Of a DNA stretch of 64,000 nucleotides, positions 27,010 through 35,480 are shown piece after piece. Position 1 is the stretch's first letter; each line of letters starts with the position of its first letter. Source of the stretch: JAJFJD01 sp965228425 (lineage in GTDB: Bacteria > Pseudomonadota > Alphaproteobacteria > UBA8366); NCBI GenBank assembly GCA_965228425.1, contig OZ245815.1, forward strand, positions 3,906,001 through 3,970,000. The letters run 5' to 3'. A model generated the notes under the pieces. It made no database searches, was not told where the DNA came from, and saw only the letters and a program-made list of their open reading frames with translations. Position numbers and translations under genes: made by a program.

Positions 27010-27246
27010 CTAACCGGCGTTCGTTTCGATGTAGCTGATGGCATCCTTGACCGTAAGGATTTTCTCCGCCGCATCGTCGGGAATCTCACAACCGAATTCT
27101 TCTTCGAACGCCATTACAAGTTCGACCGTGTCGAGGCTGTCCGCGCCAAGATCGTCAATGAAACTGGCGCCGTCGGTAACCTTCGCTTCGTCGACGCCGA
27201 GATGTTCAACGACAATCTTCTTTACGCGTTCAGAAACGTCACTCAT
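27010..27246 (-). CDS. acpP: Acyl carrier protein
   Basis: This 78-aa acidic protein is the acyl carrier of type II fatty-acid synthesis. The 4'-phosphopantetheine attachment site is Ser37 in GADSLDTVELVM. An AAGGG Shine-Dalgarno precedes the ATG. It lies between fabG (167 bp upstream) and fabF (45 bp downstream) on the minus strand; the larger upstream gap suggests an additional promoter for this abundant protein. Confidence 0.97.
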   Translation of the reverse strand: MSDVSERVKKIVVEHLGVDEAKVTDGASFIDDLGADSLDTVELVMAFEEEFGCEIPDDAAEKILTVKDAISYIETNAG

Positions 27247-27413
27247 CTCATTAAAACCCTTCTTAGATTGCTGGGTCGCGGCCCGGCCTACCGACCGTCC
27301 GATTTACGGCCCCTACCCTTTGATTAATTTAGCCGCGCCACGCTGAGGCGGCGCTTGGTTATCACACTTTAATGGCTATGGCTAGCACTGGTGAGAATCT
27401 GCAGTTTAGCGTT

Positions 27414-28151
27414 TTAGATCATCACCATACCACCGTTAATGTGTAAGGTCTGGCCGGTAACGTAGCCGGCTTCTTCGCTCGCCAGATAGAGGACACCGGC
27501 CGAAACATCCTGCGGCGCGCCTAGGCGCCCGGCGGGAACGGCACCCAACAGCTTCTCCTTAATGTTGTCTTTCAGCACATCCGTCATGGCCGTTTCGATG
27601 AAACCCGGCGCGACGCAATTCACCGTAATACCCCGGGCGGCGACTTCCTGCGCCATCGATTTCGACATGCCGATCATGCCGGCCTTGGAGGCGGCGTAGT
27701 TGGCCTGACCGGCGTTTCCCGTGACGCCAACGATCGACGTGATGTTGACGATGCGCCCCCAGCGCCGCTGCATCATGCCCCGCATGACCGCCCGGCTCAG
27801 CCGGAAGGCCGCGCCGAGGTTTACGTCCAGCACGGTGGCCCAATCATCGTCGGTCAGCCGCATCGAAAGCATATCGCGCGTCAACCCCGCGTTGTTGATC
27901 AAAACATCAATCGGCCCAAGGGCTTCTTCGACGTCCTTCACAAGCTGTGTCGGCGCATCCGCATCGGAGAGGTTTGCCGGCGTAACCGCGGCGCGGTCGC
28001 CGAGTTCTTCGGCCAATGCCGCGAGGGCGTCCGCCCGCGTGCCCGACAGTGCAACCGACGCGCCGGCCGCGTGCAGGGACCGCGCGATATCGCCGCCGAG
28101 CCCGCCGGACGCACCGGTCACGAGTGCCGTTTTTCCTGAAAGATCAAACAT
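27414..28151 (-). CDS. fabG: 3-oxoacyl-ACP reductase FabG
   Basis: FabG is the NADPH-dependent ketoreductase of fatty-acid elongation. The 245-aa product has TGASGGLG at the cofactor loop, NNAG, ITSIVGVTGNAGQANYAASKAG with the catalytic Ser, Tyr and Lys, and the C-terminal GQTLHINGGMVMI. Unlike the SDR at 14.2 kb its active site is complete. It follows fabD by 36 bp on the minus strand and is followed by acpP. Confidence 0.96.
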   Translation of the reverse strand: MFDLSGKTALVTGASGGLGGDIARSLHAAGASVALSGTRADALAALAEELGDRAAVTPANLSDADAPTQLVKDVEEALGPIDVLINNAGLTRDMLSMRLTDDDWATVLDVNLGAAFRLSRAVMRGMMQRRWGRIVNITSIVGVTGNAGQANYAASKAGMIGMSKSMAQEVAARGITVNCVAPGFIETAMTDVLKDNIKEKLLGAVPAGRLGAPQDVSAGVLYLASEEAGYVTGQTLHINGGMVMI

Positions 28152-28187
28152 CGTAGCCGTCCTAACCTAGTGTGCCGCGGCGGTATA

Positions 28188-29129
28188 TCAGATTTCCTTA
28201 ACGACCGTGTCGAAATCCGCAGGCGCCTGCAGCGATTTGCCGGTGATTTCACGGTCGATTCGGCGGGTCAGGGTGGTCAGCACTTTACCCGCACCGGCCT
28301 CGACCAGCGTATCGACCTGCTGTTCCTTCATATAAAGGACGCTCTCGCGCCAGCGGACCATCCCGGTCACCTGCTCGACCAGCAGCCGGCGAACCTCCTC
28401 CGGATCACTGACCTGGCTCGCCGTGACATTCGCCACGACTGGGACCGATGGGGCCGATATCGTCGTCGTGGACAGGGCCTCTTCCATGGCGTCGGCAGCG
28501 GGTTGCATCATCGGGCAATGGAACGGCGCGCTGACCGGCAGCATCACGCTCCGCTTCGCGCCATGGTCGGCGGCGATTTCGACGGCACGCTCGACGGCGG
28601 CGGTTGCACCGCTGACAACCACCTGGCCCGGCGCATTGTCATTCGCGCAGGCACAGATGCCCGCTTCGGACGCTTCGGTGGCGACGGTCTGCGCCGTATC
28701 CAGATCCAATCCGATCAGCGCCGCCATGGCGCCCTCGCCGACGGGAACCGCTTTCTGCATCGACTGACCACGCAACTTGAGCAGCCGCGCCGCGTCCTCG
28801 AGGCGCAGCGCCCCGGCCGCCGCGAGCGCCGAGTATTCGCCCAGCGAATGCCCTGCCACGAAGGCGGCCTTGCCGGGAACTGTGATGTTGCAGTCCTTTT
28901 CCAACACCCGGACGACCGCCATGCTGACGGCCATCAAGGCGGGTTGCGCGTTCTCCGTCAGCGTAAGTTCGTCTTCCGGCCCTTCGAACATGAGCCGGCT
29001 CAGGTTCTGGCCGAGCGCGTCGTCGATTTCCTCAAACAAATGCCGGGCGGTGGCGAAGGCGCCGGCCAGATCCTGGCCCATGCCGACCGCCTGCGATCCC
29101 TGCCCCGGGAATACGAATGCTAATGTCAT
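28188..29129 (-). CDS. fabD: Malonyl-CoA:ACP transacylase FabD
   Basis: FabD loads malonate onto acyl carrier protein. The 313-aa product shows the N-terminal FPGQGSQAVGMG oxyanion loop, the nucleophile Ser95 in GHSLGEYSALAAA, the SAPFHCPMMQPA His region and the C-terminal GAGKVLTTL segment. It is the first gene of the minus-strand fabD-fabG-acpP-fabF-mltG cluster and is divergent from the rpsF operon across about 296 bp. Confidence 0.96.
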   Translation of the reverse strand: MTLAFVFPGQGSQAVGMGQDLAGAFATARHLFEEIDDALGQNLSRLMFEGPEDELTLTENAQPALMAVSMAVVRVLEKDCNITVPGKAAFVAGHSLGEYSALAAAGALRLEDAARLLKLRGQSMQKAVPVGEGAMAALIGLDLDTAQTVATEASEAGICACANDNAPGQVVVSGATAAVERAVEIAADHGAKRSVMLPVSAPFHCPMMQPAADAMEEALSTTTISAPSVPVVANVTASQVSDPEEVRRLLVEQVTGMVRWRESVLYMKEQQVDTLVEAGAGKVLTTLTRRIDREITGKSLQAPADFDTVVKEI

Positions 29130-29425
29130 GTGTTTTTGGCCTCGCCCCCTCGTTAAGGCGGGGTCAGTGATACCCGCTGACCGCTAGCTGTCAAGCACGC
29201 CCCGAATTCGGCCACGCATGGCGGCCGAATACCGGGCCTTTTCGCTTTTCCCGAGGCGGGAAATGTGTATAGTGCGCCCCTTCGCAGCATGCCGATTTCG
29301 GCGTGCTCATTACCATAGCTCCTTGCCGGCCGCATGTGGGTCGGCTAGATCCGGCCGGTCCAACGGATATTCCTATTGAAATCCATGGACTTCGGGTCGT
29401 GAAGAGCCGAAGGGAGTGTTTATAG
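29130..29425. promoter_or_regulatory. Divergent fabD / rpsF promoter region and rpsF leader
   Basis: The 296-bp gap must hold the promoters for both the fatty-acid cluster and the ribosomal-protein operon. For rpsF, a TATAGT at 29268-29273 downstream of a T-rich stretch is the best -10 candidate, about 150 nt before the start, leaving a long untranslated leader. No fabD promoter could be chosen with confidence. No gene is seen within. Confidence 0.45.
29390..29412 (+). promoter_or_regulatory. Leader hairpin overlapping the rpsF ribosome-binding site
   Basis: CTTCGG (29390-29395) pairs with CCGAAG (29407-29412) around an 11-nt loop; the right arm runs directly into the Shine-Dalgarno AAGGGAG (29410-29416). 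Such a hairpin can mask the ribosome site and fits translational feedback on the operon by S6:S18, which is known in several bacterial phyla. The canonical S6:S18 motif itself was not matched base by base. Confidence 0.45.
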
Positions 29426-29968
29426 ATGCCGCTTTACGAAAGCGTGTTCATCGTCCGTCAGGACGTAACCGCCGCTCAGGTCGATGCCCTGGGAGATGGC
29501 TTTGCCAAGATTGTCGAGGACAATGGCGGCGCCATGGAACGGCGCGAATATTGGGGTCTTCGAACCCTCTCCTACCGCATTAAGAAGAATCGCAAGGGAC
29601 ATTATGTCCTGTTCAACCTGAATGCGCCCCCCGCCTGCTTGCAGGAAATGGAGCGCAACATGCGGCTGAACGAAGACGTGCTGCGGTACATGACGATCCG
29701 GCTGGACGACGCCCGGGCCGACCCGTCGCCGATCATGCAAGGCAAGGGCGACCGCGAGCGCGAGCGCGCCGACCGTGGCGGCCGTGGCGGCCCGCGGGGT
29801 CGCGGCGACCGGCCGGACCGGTCCGATCGCCCTGAACGGTCGGACAAACCCGACGCGAAGCCTGAAGCCAAGGCCGACGCCAAAACAGATGCCAAAGCGG
29901 ACGAGCCGGCCGAAAAGCCGGCTGAAGCCGAAAGCGCGCCTGCAGAAACCAAAGAGACGGAGAGCTAA
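29426..29968 (+). CDS. rpsF: 30S ribosomal protein S6 with long charged tail
   Basis: S6 binds S18 and the central domain of 16S rRNA. The conserved core is residues 1 to about 95 (MPLYESVFIVRQD; ERREYWGLRTLSYRIKKNRKGHYVL; VLRYMTIRLD). It is followed by an unusually long low-complexity tail of about 85 residues: first Arg/Gly/Asp-rich, then Lys/Ala/Asp/Glu/Pro-rich with repeating DAK/EAK units. The total of 180 aa compares with roughly 100-130 in many bacteria. rpsR follows after 2 bp. Confidence 0.95.
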   Translation: MPLYESVFIVRQDVTAAQVDALGDGFAKIVEDNGGAMERREYWGLRTLSYRIKKNRKGHYVLFNLNAPPACLQEMERNMRLNEDVLRYMTIRLDDARADPSPIMQGKGDRERERADRGGRGGPRGRGDRPDRSDRPERSDKPDAKPEAKADAKTDAKADEPAEKPAEAESAPAETKETES

Positions 29969-29970
29969 TC

Positions 29971-30222
29971 ATGGCACCACCACGTTCTGGCGGCGGCGGC
30001 CGACGGCCGTTTTTCCGGCGCCGCAAAACCTGTCCGTTCTCGGGTCCGAACGCGCCGACCATCGACTACACGGACGTCAAACTCTTGAGTCGCTTCATTT
30101 CTGAACGCGGCAAGATCGTCCCCAGCCGCATCACCGCCGTTTCCGCGAAGAAACAGCGCGAACTGGCGAAGGCGATCAAGCGCGCCCGGTTTCTGGCGTT
30201 GCTGCCCTACGTTCTGAAGTAA
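29971..30222 (+). CDS. rpsR: 30S ribosomal protein S18
   Basis: The 83-aa protein has a Gly/Arg-rich N-terminus, then the S18 core: RRRKTCPFSG, IDYTDVKLLSRFISERGKIVPSR (shown in part) and the AIKRARFLALLPY segment. It follows rpsF by 2 bp and is translated from the same message. S18 forms a heterodimer with S6 in the 30S platform. Assignment is certain from sequence and position. Confidence 0.97.
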   Translation: MAPPRSGGGGRRPFFRRRKTCPFSGPNAPTIDYTDVKLLSRFISERGKIVPSRITAVSAKKQRELAKAIKRARFLALLPYVLK

Positions 30223-30248
30223 GCGAAAACGGTTCGGGTGCGGCGTGG

Positions 30249-31196
30249 ATGTATTCTGGCAGACAATGGCTGACGATCCTGCTTTCGGGCGGGACGACGG
30301 CGTTTGCCTTCATGCTGGCGCTGAGCGGCAGCATCGGCGGCATGTTCCTGTCGAATTTCACCCAACTGCCGTTATTCCTTGCCGGACTCAGTCTCGGCAT
30401 GACGGGCACGATTGCGGCCACCGGCGTGGCCGCGGGCGTCCTGCTGATCGCCGGGGCATCGATCGGCATTCCCTTGCTATTGGTTCTCTATGCGGCACCG
30501 GCGATCGTATTGACCCGTCAGGCGGCGCTTTCGCGACCGGACGGCCAAGGCGGCCAGGAATGGTATCCGCCGGGACTGCTTCTGCTGTGGGCAATGGGCA
30601 TGGCGGCGGTTTTGATGACCGTCGGGTTCATCCTGTTGAGCAGCAGCGCGGAAAGCGCAGAGGCGGGCATCCGGCAACTGCTCGACCAGGTCTTCCAACG
30701 GATGGTGCCCGCCGGACAGGCCGAGCAACGGCAATTCCTGGTGGATGCGATTTCGCCGCTCCTGCCCGGCATATCCGCCGCGATGTGGATCCTGTTGGTG
30801 GCGGTGAACGGGTCGCTCGCACAGGGACTGCTGGTTCGGGGTCAACGCAACATGCGGCCGAGCCCGGATTTGGCGACGCTCGAATTGCCCCGTGCACTCC
30901 TTCTCATACTGGCGATCGCTGTCGCCGCGGGTCTGTTGTTACCGGGCAGCCTCGGCTACTTCGGACGGAACATCGCTGTCGTGTTGGGGGTGCCCTATTT
31001 CTTCGCCGGTCTCGGCGTGTTGCATTTCCTGGCGCGGCGGCACCCGGCCGGCGTCCTGCTGCTGTTTCTCTGTTACATGATACTCATTCTGTTATCCCTG
31101 TTTTTCAAATGGCCCACGTTTGCGGTCGCCGTGGTCGGCATGGTCGATCAATGGACCGACTTGCGCCAACGGTTGCGCAACCGTGGACCGGACTAG
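30249..31196 (+). CDS. DUF2232 family multi-pass membrane protein
   Basis: The 315-aa product is almost entirely hydrophobic with about eight predicted membrane segments and a longer soluble loop near residues 125-165. It lies in the conserved alphaproteobacterial slot between rpsR and rplI, where a DUF2232 membrane protein is usual. The fold resembles small-molecule transporter components such as those of ECF type, but substrate and function are not known. The gap to rplI is 11 bp, so it is cotranscribed with ribosomal-protein genes. Confidence 0.75.
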   Translation: MYSGRQWLTILLSGGTTAFAFMLALSGSIGGMFLSNFTQLPLFLAGLSLGMTGTIAATGVAAGVLLIAGASIGIPLLLVLYAAPAIVLTRQAALSRPDGQGGQEWYPPGLLLLWAMGMAAVLMTVGFILLSSSAESAEAGIRQLLDQVFQRMVPAGQAEQRQFLVDAISPLLPGISAAMWILLVAVNGSLAQGLLVRGQRNMRPSPDLATLELPRALLLILAIAVAAGLLLPGSLGYFGRNIAVVLGVPYFFAGLGVLHFLARRHPAGVLLLFLCYMILILLSLFFKWPTFAVAVVGMVDQWTDLRQRLRNRGPD

Positions 31197-31207
31197 GAGG
31201 TTAAGCC

Positions 31208-31909
31208 ATGGAAGTCATTCTGCTGGAGCGGATCGAAAAGCTCGGGCAAATGGGCGATGTCGTCGCCGTGAAGCCTGGCTACGCGCGCAACTATCTCTTG
31301 CCGGCAAGAAAGGCGATGCGGGCAACGAAGGAAAACCTTGCGGTTTTCGAGACGCAGCGTCAGCAGCTCGAGGCGGAGAACCTGAAGCGCCGCGACGAGG
31401 CACAACAGGTCGCTGACAAGCTCGACGGGTTAAAGGTCGTGATCATCCGAAGTGCGGGTGAAAGCGGACAGCTCTACGGCTCGGTCAACGCCCGCGATAT
31501 TTCCGATGCGGTAACCGAAGGCGGCTTCACGATCCAGCGCAACCAAGTCGTGCTTGAGCGGCCGGTCAAGACGCTGGGCCTGTTCGACCTTCGCATTCGG
31601 CTTCATCCCGAAGTCGACGCGACGGTGACGGCCAACGTCGCCCGGTCGGACGAAGAAGCGGCCGAGCAGCAGCGTCTGGGCCGCGCCATTCTCTCGGCCG
31701 AGGCCGAAGAGGCAGCTCAGGAAGCACAGGCCGCCGAAGAAGCACAGGCAGCGGCGGAAGCCATGTTCGATCCGGAAGCGGCAGAACAGGCGAAGGAAGC
31801 GGCCGCGGGCCTCGACGATGCGCTGGACGAGGGTGACGGCGAAGAAACGGCAACGGCACCCGTCGACGATGCGCCGGCCGACGGCGACTCGGAGAAAGAT
31901 CAGGCCTGA
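31208..31909 (+). CDS. rplI: 50S ribosomal protein L9 with extended acidic tail
   Basis: L9 is recognised by its N-terminal MEVILLERIEKLGQMGDVV and GYARNYLLPARKAMRAT segments and by the C-domain with its GSVNARDI and VVLERPVKTLGLFDLRIRLHPEV (in part) strands. After about residue 150 the protein continues for some 80 residues of Ala/Glu/Asp-rich sequence, making 233 aa against about 150 in E. coli. The tail is probably disordered or helical. It is in the rpsF operon, 151 bp before dnaB. Confidence 0.95.
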   Translation: MEVILLERIEKLGQMGDVVAVKPGYARNYLLPARKAMRATKENLAVFETQRQQLEAENLKRRDEAQQVADKLDGLKVVIIRSAGESGQLYGSVNARDISDAVTEGGFTIQRNQVVLERPVKTLGLFDLRIRLHPEVDATVTANVARSDEEAAEQQRLGRAILSAEAEEAAQEAQAAEEAQAAAEAMFDPEAAEQAKEAAAGLDDALDEGDGEETATAPVDDAPADGDSEKDQA

Positions 31910-32060
31910 CCGACCAGCCGAATCCGGTAGACAGCGCTTCCCGAAAAAAAGAAATCGGACCGCTGTCACGCCGGACCAGCTTGGCGTTGGAGAGTTATCC
32001 CCGGGTTCCTTCTAATTCGATGCTTGTCCTCCCCGGGTGCAGTGGTAAGTTGCGCCCCCG

Positions 32061-33593
32061 ATGTCGAACACCGTACCCGATACGAATGTCGCGCCGCTGC
32101 ACGGCGACGACGCCAGCGCCCAGGCGCAGCTTCGCGTCCCGCCGCACAACGCGGAGATCGAGGCCGCCCTTTTGGGCGCCATTCTGACCAACAACCGCGC
32201 ATTTGAGCGCGTCGGCGATTTCCTGCAGGCGGATCATTTCTACGAGCCGGTACACGGCCGGATTTTCGATGCCGCCGCCAAGATTATGGAACAAGGGCAG
32301 ATCGCCAGCCCTCTGACGTTGAAGTACTTTTTTGAAAACGACGAAGCGCTCGCCGCTGTCGGTGGATCGCAGTATCTGTTCGATCTGGCCGCGTCGGTGG
32401 TGACGGTGATCAACGCGGGCGATTACGGCAAGACGATCCACGATCTGTATCTGCGCCGCCAATTGATCGCGCTCGGCGAGGACGTGGTGAACGACGCCTA
32501 CGAGCCGGACATCGACACGCCGGCGGGCGGTCAAATCGAAACCGCGGAACAGCGCCTCTACGACCTTGCCAATACCGGCGAATTGGAACGCAGCGTCATG
32601 CCGCTCGGCGAAGCCGCGAATATCGCCGTGCAAAGCGCCGAGGAAGCCTTCCGGCGCGACAGCCATGTGGTCGGCGTTACCACCGGTCTAAAAGATCTCG
32701 ATCAGAAGCTCGGCGGCCTGCATCCGTCCGACTTGGTTATCCTCGCGGGCCGGCCGTCGATGGGCAAGACGGCGCTGGCCACGAATATCGCCTTCAACGC
32801 GGCCAAGAATTTTAAGGAAACCGTCGACGAGAACGGCCGGCCACATACCGAAGGCGGCCATGTCGTGTTCTTCTCACTCGAAATGTCCGCCGAACAGCTC
32901 GCCTCGCGTATCCTGTCGGAACAGGCGGAACTGTCGTCGGACGCGATCCGGCGTGGCGACATCAGCAGCGACGAGTTCAACAACCTCGTCCTAGCCAGCC
33001 AGAAAATCCACAAATTGCCGCTCTATATCGACGACACGCCGGCGCTGACGATTTCCGGCCTGCGTACCCGCGCGCGTCGGCTGAAGCGGCAACAGAAACT
33101 GCACATGATCATCGTCGACTATCTGCAGCTTCTACACCCCGCCCCCGGGCGACGCTCCGATAACCGGGTGCAGGAAATCTCGGAAATCACCCGCGGGCTC
33201 AAGACCCTGGCCAAAGAGTTGGAAGTGCCGGTACTGGCGCTGTCGCAGCTATCGCGCCAAGTGGAGAATCGCGACGACAAGCGGCCGCAACTGTCCGACC
33301 TTCGCGAATCGGGATCGATCGAACAGGACGCCGACGTCGTGATGTTCATCTTCCGCGAAGAATATTACCTGGAAAAAGGCGAACCGATCCAAGGCCTCGA
33401 AGAAGCACAGGACAAGTTCCTTGGCCGCATGGAAAACTATGCACAACGTCTTGAGCAGGTGCGCAACACGGCCAGCGTGATCATCGCCAAACAGCGGCAC
33501 GGACCGGTCGGGACAATTGATCTATACTTCGACGGGAAATTCACCCGTTTCGGGGACCTGGACCGGCAGCATAGTGAAGATGCCTTCCCCTAA
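32061..33593 (+). CDS. dnaB: Replicative DNA helicase DnaB
   Basis: DnaB unwinds the replication fork as a hexamer. The 510-aa product has the N-terminal helicase-interaction domain (PPHNAEIEAALLGAIL) and the RecA-like ATPase domain. The latter has Walker A GRPSMGKTALATN, FFSLEMSAEQLASR, Walker B IIVDYLQLL and the H4 region LSQLSRQVENRDDKRPQLSDLRESGSIEQDADVV (in part). It follows rplI, the usual alphaproteobacterial order. Its 3' end overlaps the alr start by 14 nt. No intein is present. Confidence 0.97.
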   Translation: MSNTVPDTNVAPLHGDDASAQAQLRVPPHNAEIEAALLGAILTNNRAFERVGDFLQADHFYEPVHGRIFDAAAKIMEQGQIASPLTLKYFFENDEALAAVGGSQYLFDLAASVVTVINAGDYGKTIHDLYLRRQLIALGEDVVNDAYEPDIDTPAGGQIETAEQRLYDLANTGELERSVMPLGEAANIAVQSAEEAFRRDSHVVGVTTGLKDLDQKLGGLHPSDLVILAGRPSMGKTALATNIAFNAAKNFKETVDENGRPHTEGGHVVFFSLEMSAEQLASRILSEQAELSSDAIRRGDISSDEFNNLVLASQKIHKLPLYIDDTPALTISGLRTRARRLKRQQKLHMIIVDYLQLLHPAPGRRSDNRVQEISEITRGLKTLAKELEVPVLALSQLSRQVENRDDKRPQLSDLRESGSIEQDADVVMFIFREEYYLEKGEPIQGLEEAQDKFLGRMENYAQRLEQVRNTASVIIAKQRHGPVGTIDLYFDGKFTRFGDLDRQHSEDAFP

Positions 33594-34704
33594 GACCATC
33601 GGCCCGCCGAATGCGACCACGGTCCTGACGATCGATCTGGACGCGCTGGCGGAAAACTACCGGCTCCTCAAGGAACGGGCGGCACCGGCGCAATGCGCAG
33701 CGGTGGTGAAGGCCGACGGCTATGGCTTGGGCGTCGGCCCGGTCGGCCGGACCCTCCACGCGGCGGGGTGTACACGGTTCTTCGTGGCCCATCTCGACGA
33801 GGCCGCCACGTTACGCGAAGCGCTGGGCGGCAAGTCTGCCAATGCCGAAATCGCCGTGCTTAACGGCCTGATGCCGGGTCAGGAAAACGTCTTCCGCGAC
33901 CATGACTTGATCCCCGTGTTGAACGATCTGGGCCAAATCGCGCAGTGGTCCGGGGACTGCCGGGCGAGCGGCGCGCATCCCGCGATCCTGCATCTGGACA
34001 CCGGCATGTGCCGCCTCGGCCTGCCGCCGGAGGAACAGCAAACGCTGTTCGACGATCCGCAGCGCCTCGACGGATTGCCGCTCCGCTGCATCATGAGCCA
34101 CCTCGCCTGCGCGGACACGCCGGAACACCCGCTCAACCGGCAACAGCAAATTGATTTCGCCGCCGCGATCAAGCAACTGCCGAAGGTCGACGCGTCGCTG
34201 GCCGCCTCGTCCGGCATCTTCCTCGGCCAGGACTGGCATTTCGATATGGTGCGGCCCGGTGTGTCGCTGTACGGCGTCGCGCCGACGCCCGGGGAGCCGA
34301 ATCCAATGGCGCCGGTCGTCAAACTATCGGGCAAAATCATACAGATACGTCACGTTGACGCTCCCCAGACCGTTGGCTATGGTGCGACGCATCGCTTCAC
34401 CGGCCCGACGCGCGTTGCGACCGTCGCCGCCGGATACGCAGACGGCTACTTGCGCAGTCTCAGTGGCCGGGCCTCCGCCAACATCGGCGGTGTAACAGTA
34501 CCGGTGGTCGGTCGGGTATCGATGGATTTGATTACGCTCGATATTACCAACGCACCGGGGGCACAACCCGGCGACATGATCGACCTTATCGGTCCGGACT
34601 TCGACGTTGACGCCGCCGCGGACGCGGCCGGGACCATCGGCTACGAAATCCTGACCAGCTTGGGCCGGCGCTATCAGCGACATTATGTTGGAGGCACTGC
34701 ATGA
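33580..34704 (+). CDS. alr: Alanine racemase
   Basis: This PLP enzyme makes D-alanine for peptidoglycan. With the ATG at 33580 (374 aa), the PLP lysine is Lys44 in AVVKADGYGLG and the opposite-face catalytic Tyr is Tyr267 in TVGYGATHRF. Other segments are HLDTGMCRLGL and GRVSMDLITLD. A GTG at 33574 is an alternative start. It overlaps dnaB by 14 nt and its stop overlaps mlaE by ATGA, so it is translationally linked to both. Confidence 0.95.
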   Translation: MPSPKTIGPPNATTVLTIDLDALAENYRLLKERAAPAQCAAVVKADGYGLGVGPVGRTLHAAGCTRFFVAHLDEAATLREALGGKSANAEIAVLNGLMPGQENVFRDHDLIPVLNDLGQIAQWSGDCRASGAHPAILHLDTGMCRLGLPPEEQQTLFDDPQRLDGLPLRCIMSHLACADTPEHPLNRQQQIDFAAAIKQLPKVDASLAASSGIFLGQDWHFDMVRPGVSLYGVAPTPGEPNPMAPVVKLSGKIIQIRHVDAPQTVGYGATHRFTGPTRVATVAAGYADGYLRSLSGRASANIGGVTVPVVGRVSMDLITLDITNAPGAQPGDMIDLIGPDFDVDAAADAAGTIGYEILTSLGRRYQRHYVGGTA

Positions 34705-35480
34705 CGGCTGTGCAAACCGTTGGACGCTTGTTTCTCGCCTTTCTGGAAATTGTCGGCGAGGTGACGGTTTTCACGCTCGTCTCCGTTTCGCACTGCCTCC
34801 GGCGTCCCTTCTATTTCCGGCTAATCGGCCGCCAGATGATGGAGATCGGCTATTACTCGCTGCCGGTCATCGCCTTGACCACGCTGTTTGCCGGCATGGT
34901 CCTAGCATTGCAAAGCTACACCGGCTTTCAGCGAAATTCCGTCGGCGCGGAAGGCGTGATCGCCGAGATCGTCGTCTTGAGCATCACCCGCGAACTCGGA
35001 CCCGTCCTGGCGGGCCTGATGGTCGCCGCCCGCGTCGGGTCGTCGATCGCGGCAGAGATCGGCACGATGCGGGTCACCGAGCAGATCGACGCCCTAGTCA
35101 CGCTGTCGACCAATCCGTTCAAGTATCTCGTCGCGCCCCGGATGATCGCCGGCGTGACGACGCTGCCGATTCTAATCCTGATCGGAGACATTATCGGCGT
35201 GTTCGGCGGGTATATCGTTGCCGTCTACAAACTCGGGTTCAATCCGACGCTCTACCTCAAGAGCAGTTGGGAAAACCTGTTCCTCGAAGACGTCGTGACC
35301 GGCCTCGTCAAGGCCGCTGTGTTCGGCTTCGTCGTCACCTTGATGGGCTGCTATCAGGGATACAACTCGCGCGGCGGCGCCCAAGGCGTGGGTGCGGCCA
35401 CGATCAACTCGGTCGTCAGTTCGTCGATCCTCATCCTGATCTTGAACTACCTCATCTCGGCGATGTTCTTCGGCACATGA
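34701..35480 (+). CDS. mlaE: MlaE family phospholipid ABC transporter permease
   Basis: The 259-aa permease of an Mla-type ABC system moves phospholipids between the outer and inner membranes. It has five or so membrane segments, the ALQSYTGFQRN motif, the conserved ELGPVLAGLMVAARVGSSIAAEIGTM stretch (in part) and TEQIDAL, all hallmarks of MlaE. Start and stop codons overlap alr and mlaF by ATGA, so alr-mlaE-mlaF is tightly coupled. The mlaD/MCE-type substrate-binding gene is not seen nearby. Confidence 0.93.
   Translation: MTAVQTVGRLFLAFLEIVGEVTVFTLVSVSHCLRRPFYFRLIGRQMMEIGYYSLPVIALTTLFAGMVLALQSYTGFQRNSVGAEGVIAEIVVLSITRELGPVLAGLMVAARVGSSIAAEIGTMRVTEQIDALVTLSTNPFKYLVAPRMIAGVTTLPILILIGDIIGVFGGYIVAVYKLGFNPTLYLKSSWENLFLEDVVTGLVKAAVFGFVVTLMGCYQGYNSRGGAQGVGAATINSVVSSSILILILNYLISAMFFGT

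Noticed and set aside
31995..32041. Repeated TCCCCGGGT upstream of dnaB
   Set aside because: Two copies of a GC-rich, partly self-complementary 9-mer in a short gap are weak evidence; no known site matches and no further copies were seen.
34685..35476. In-frame N-terminal extension of the MlaF reading frame
   Set aside because: This stretch is mlaE read in another frame. The MlaF N-terminus starts at the ATG overlapping the mlaE stop and matches family length.
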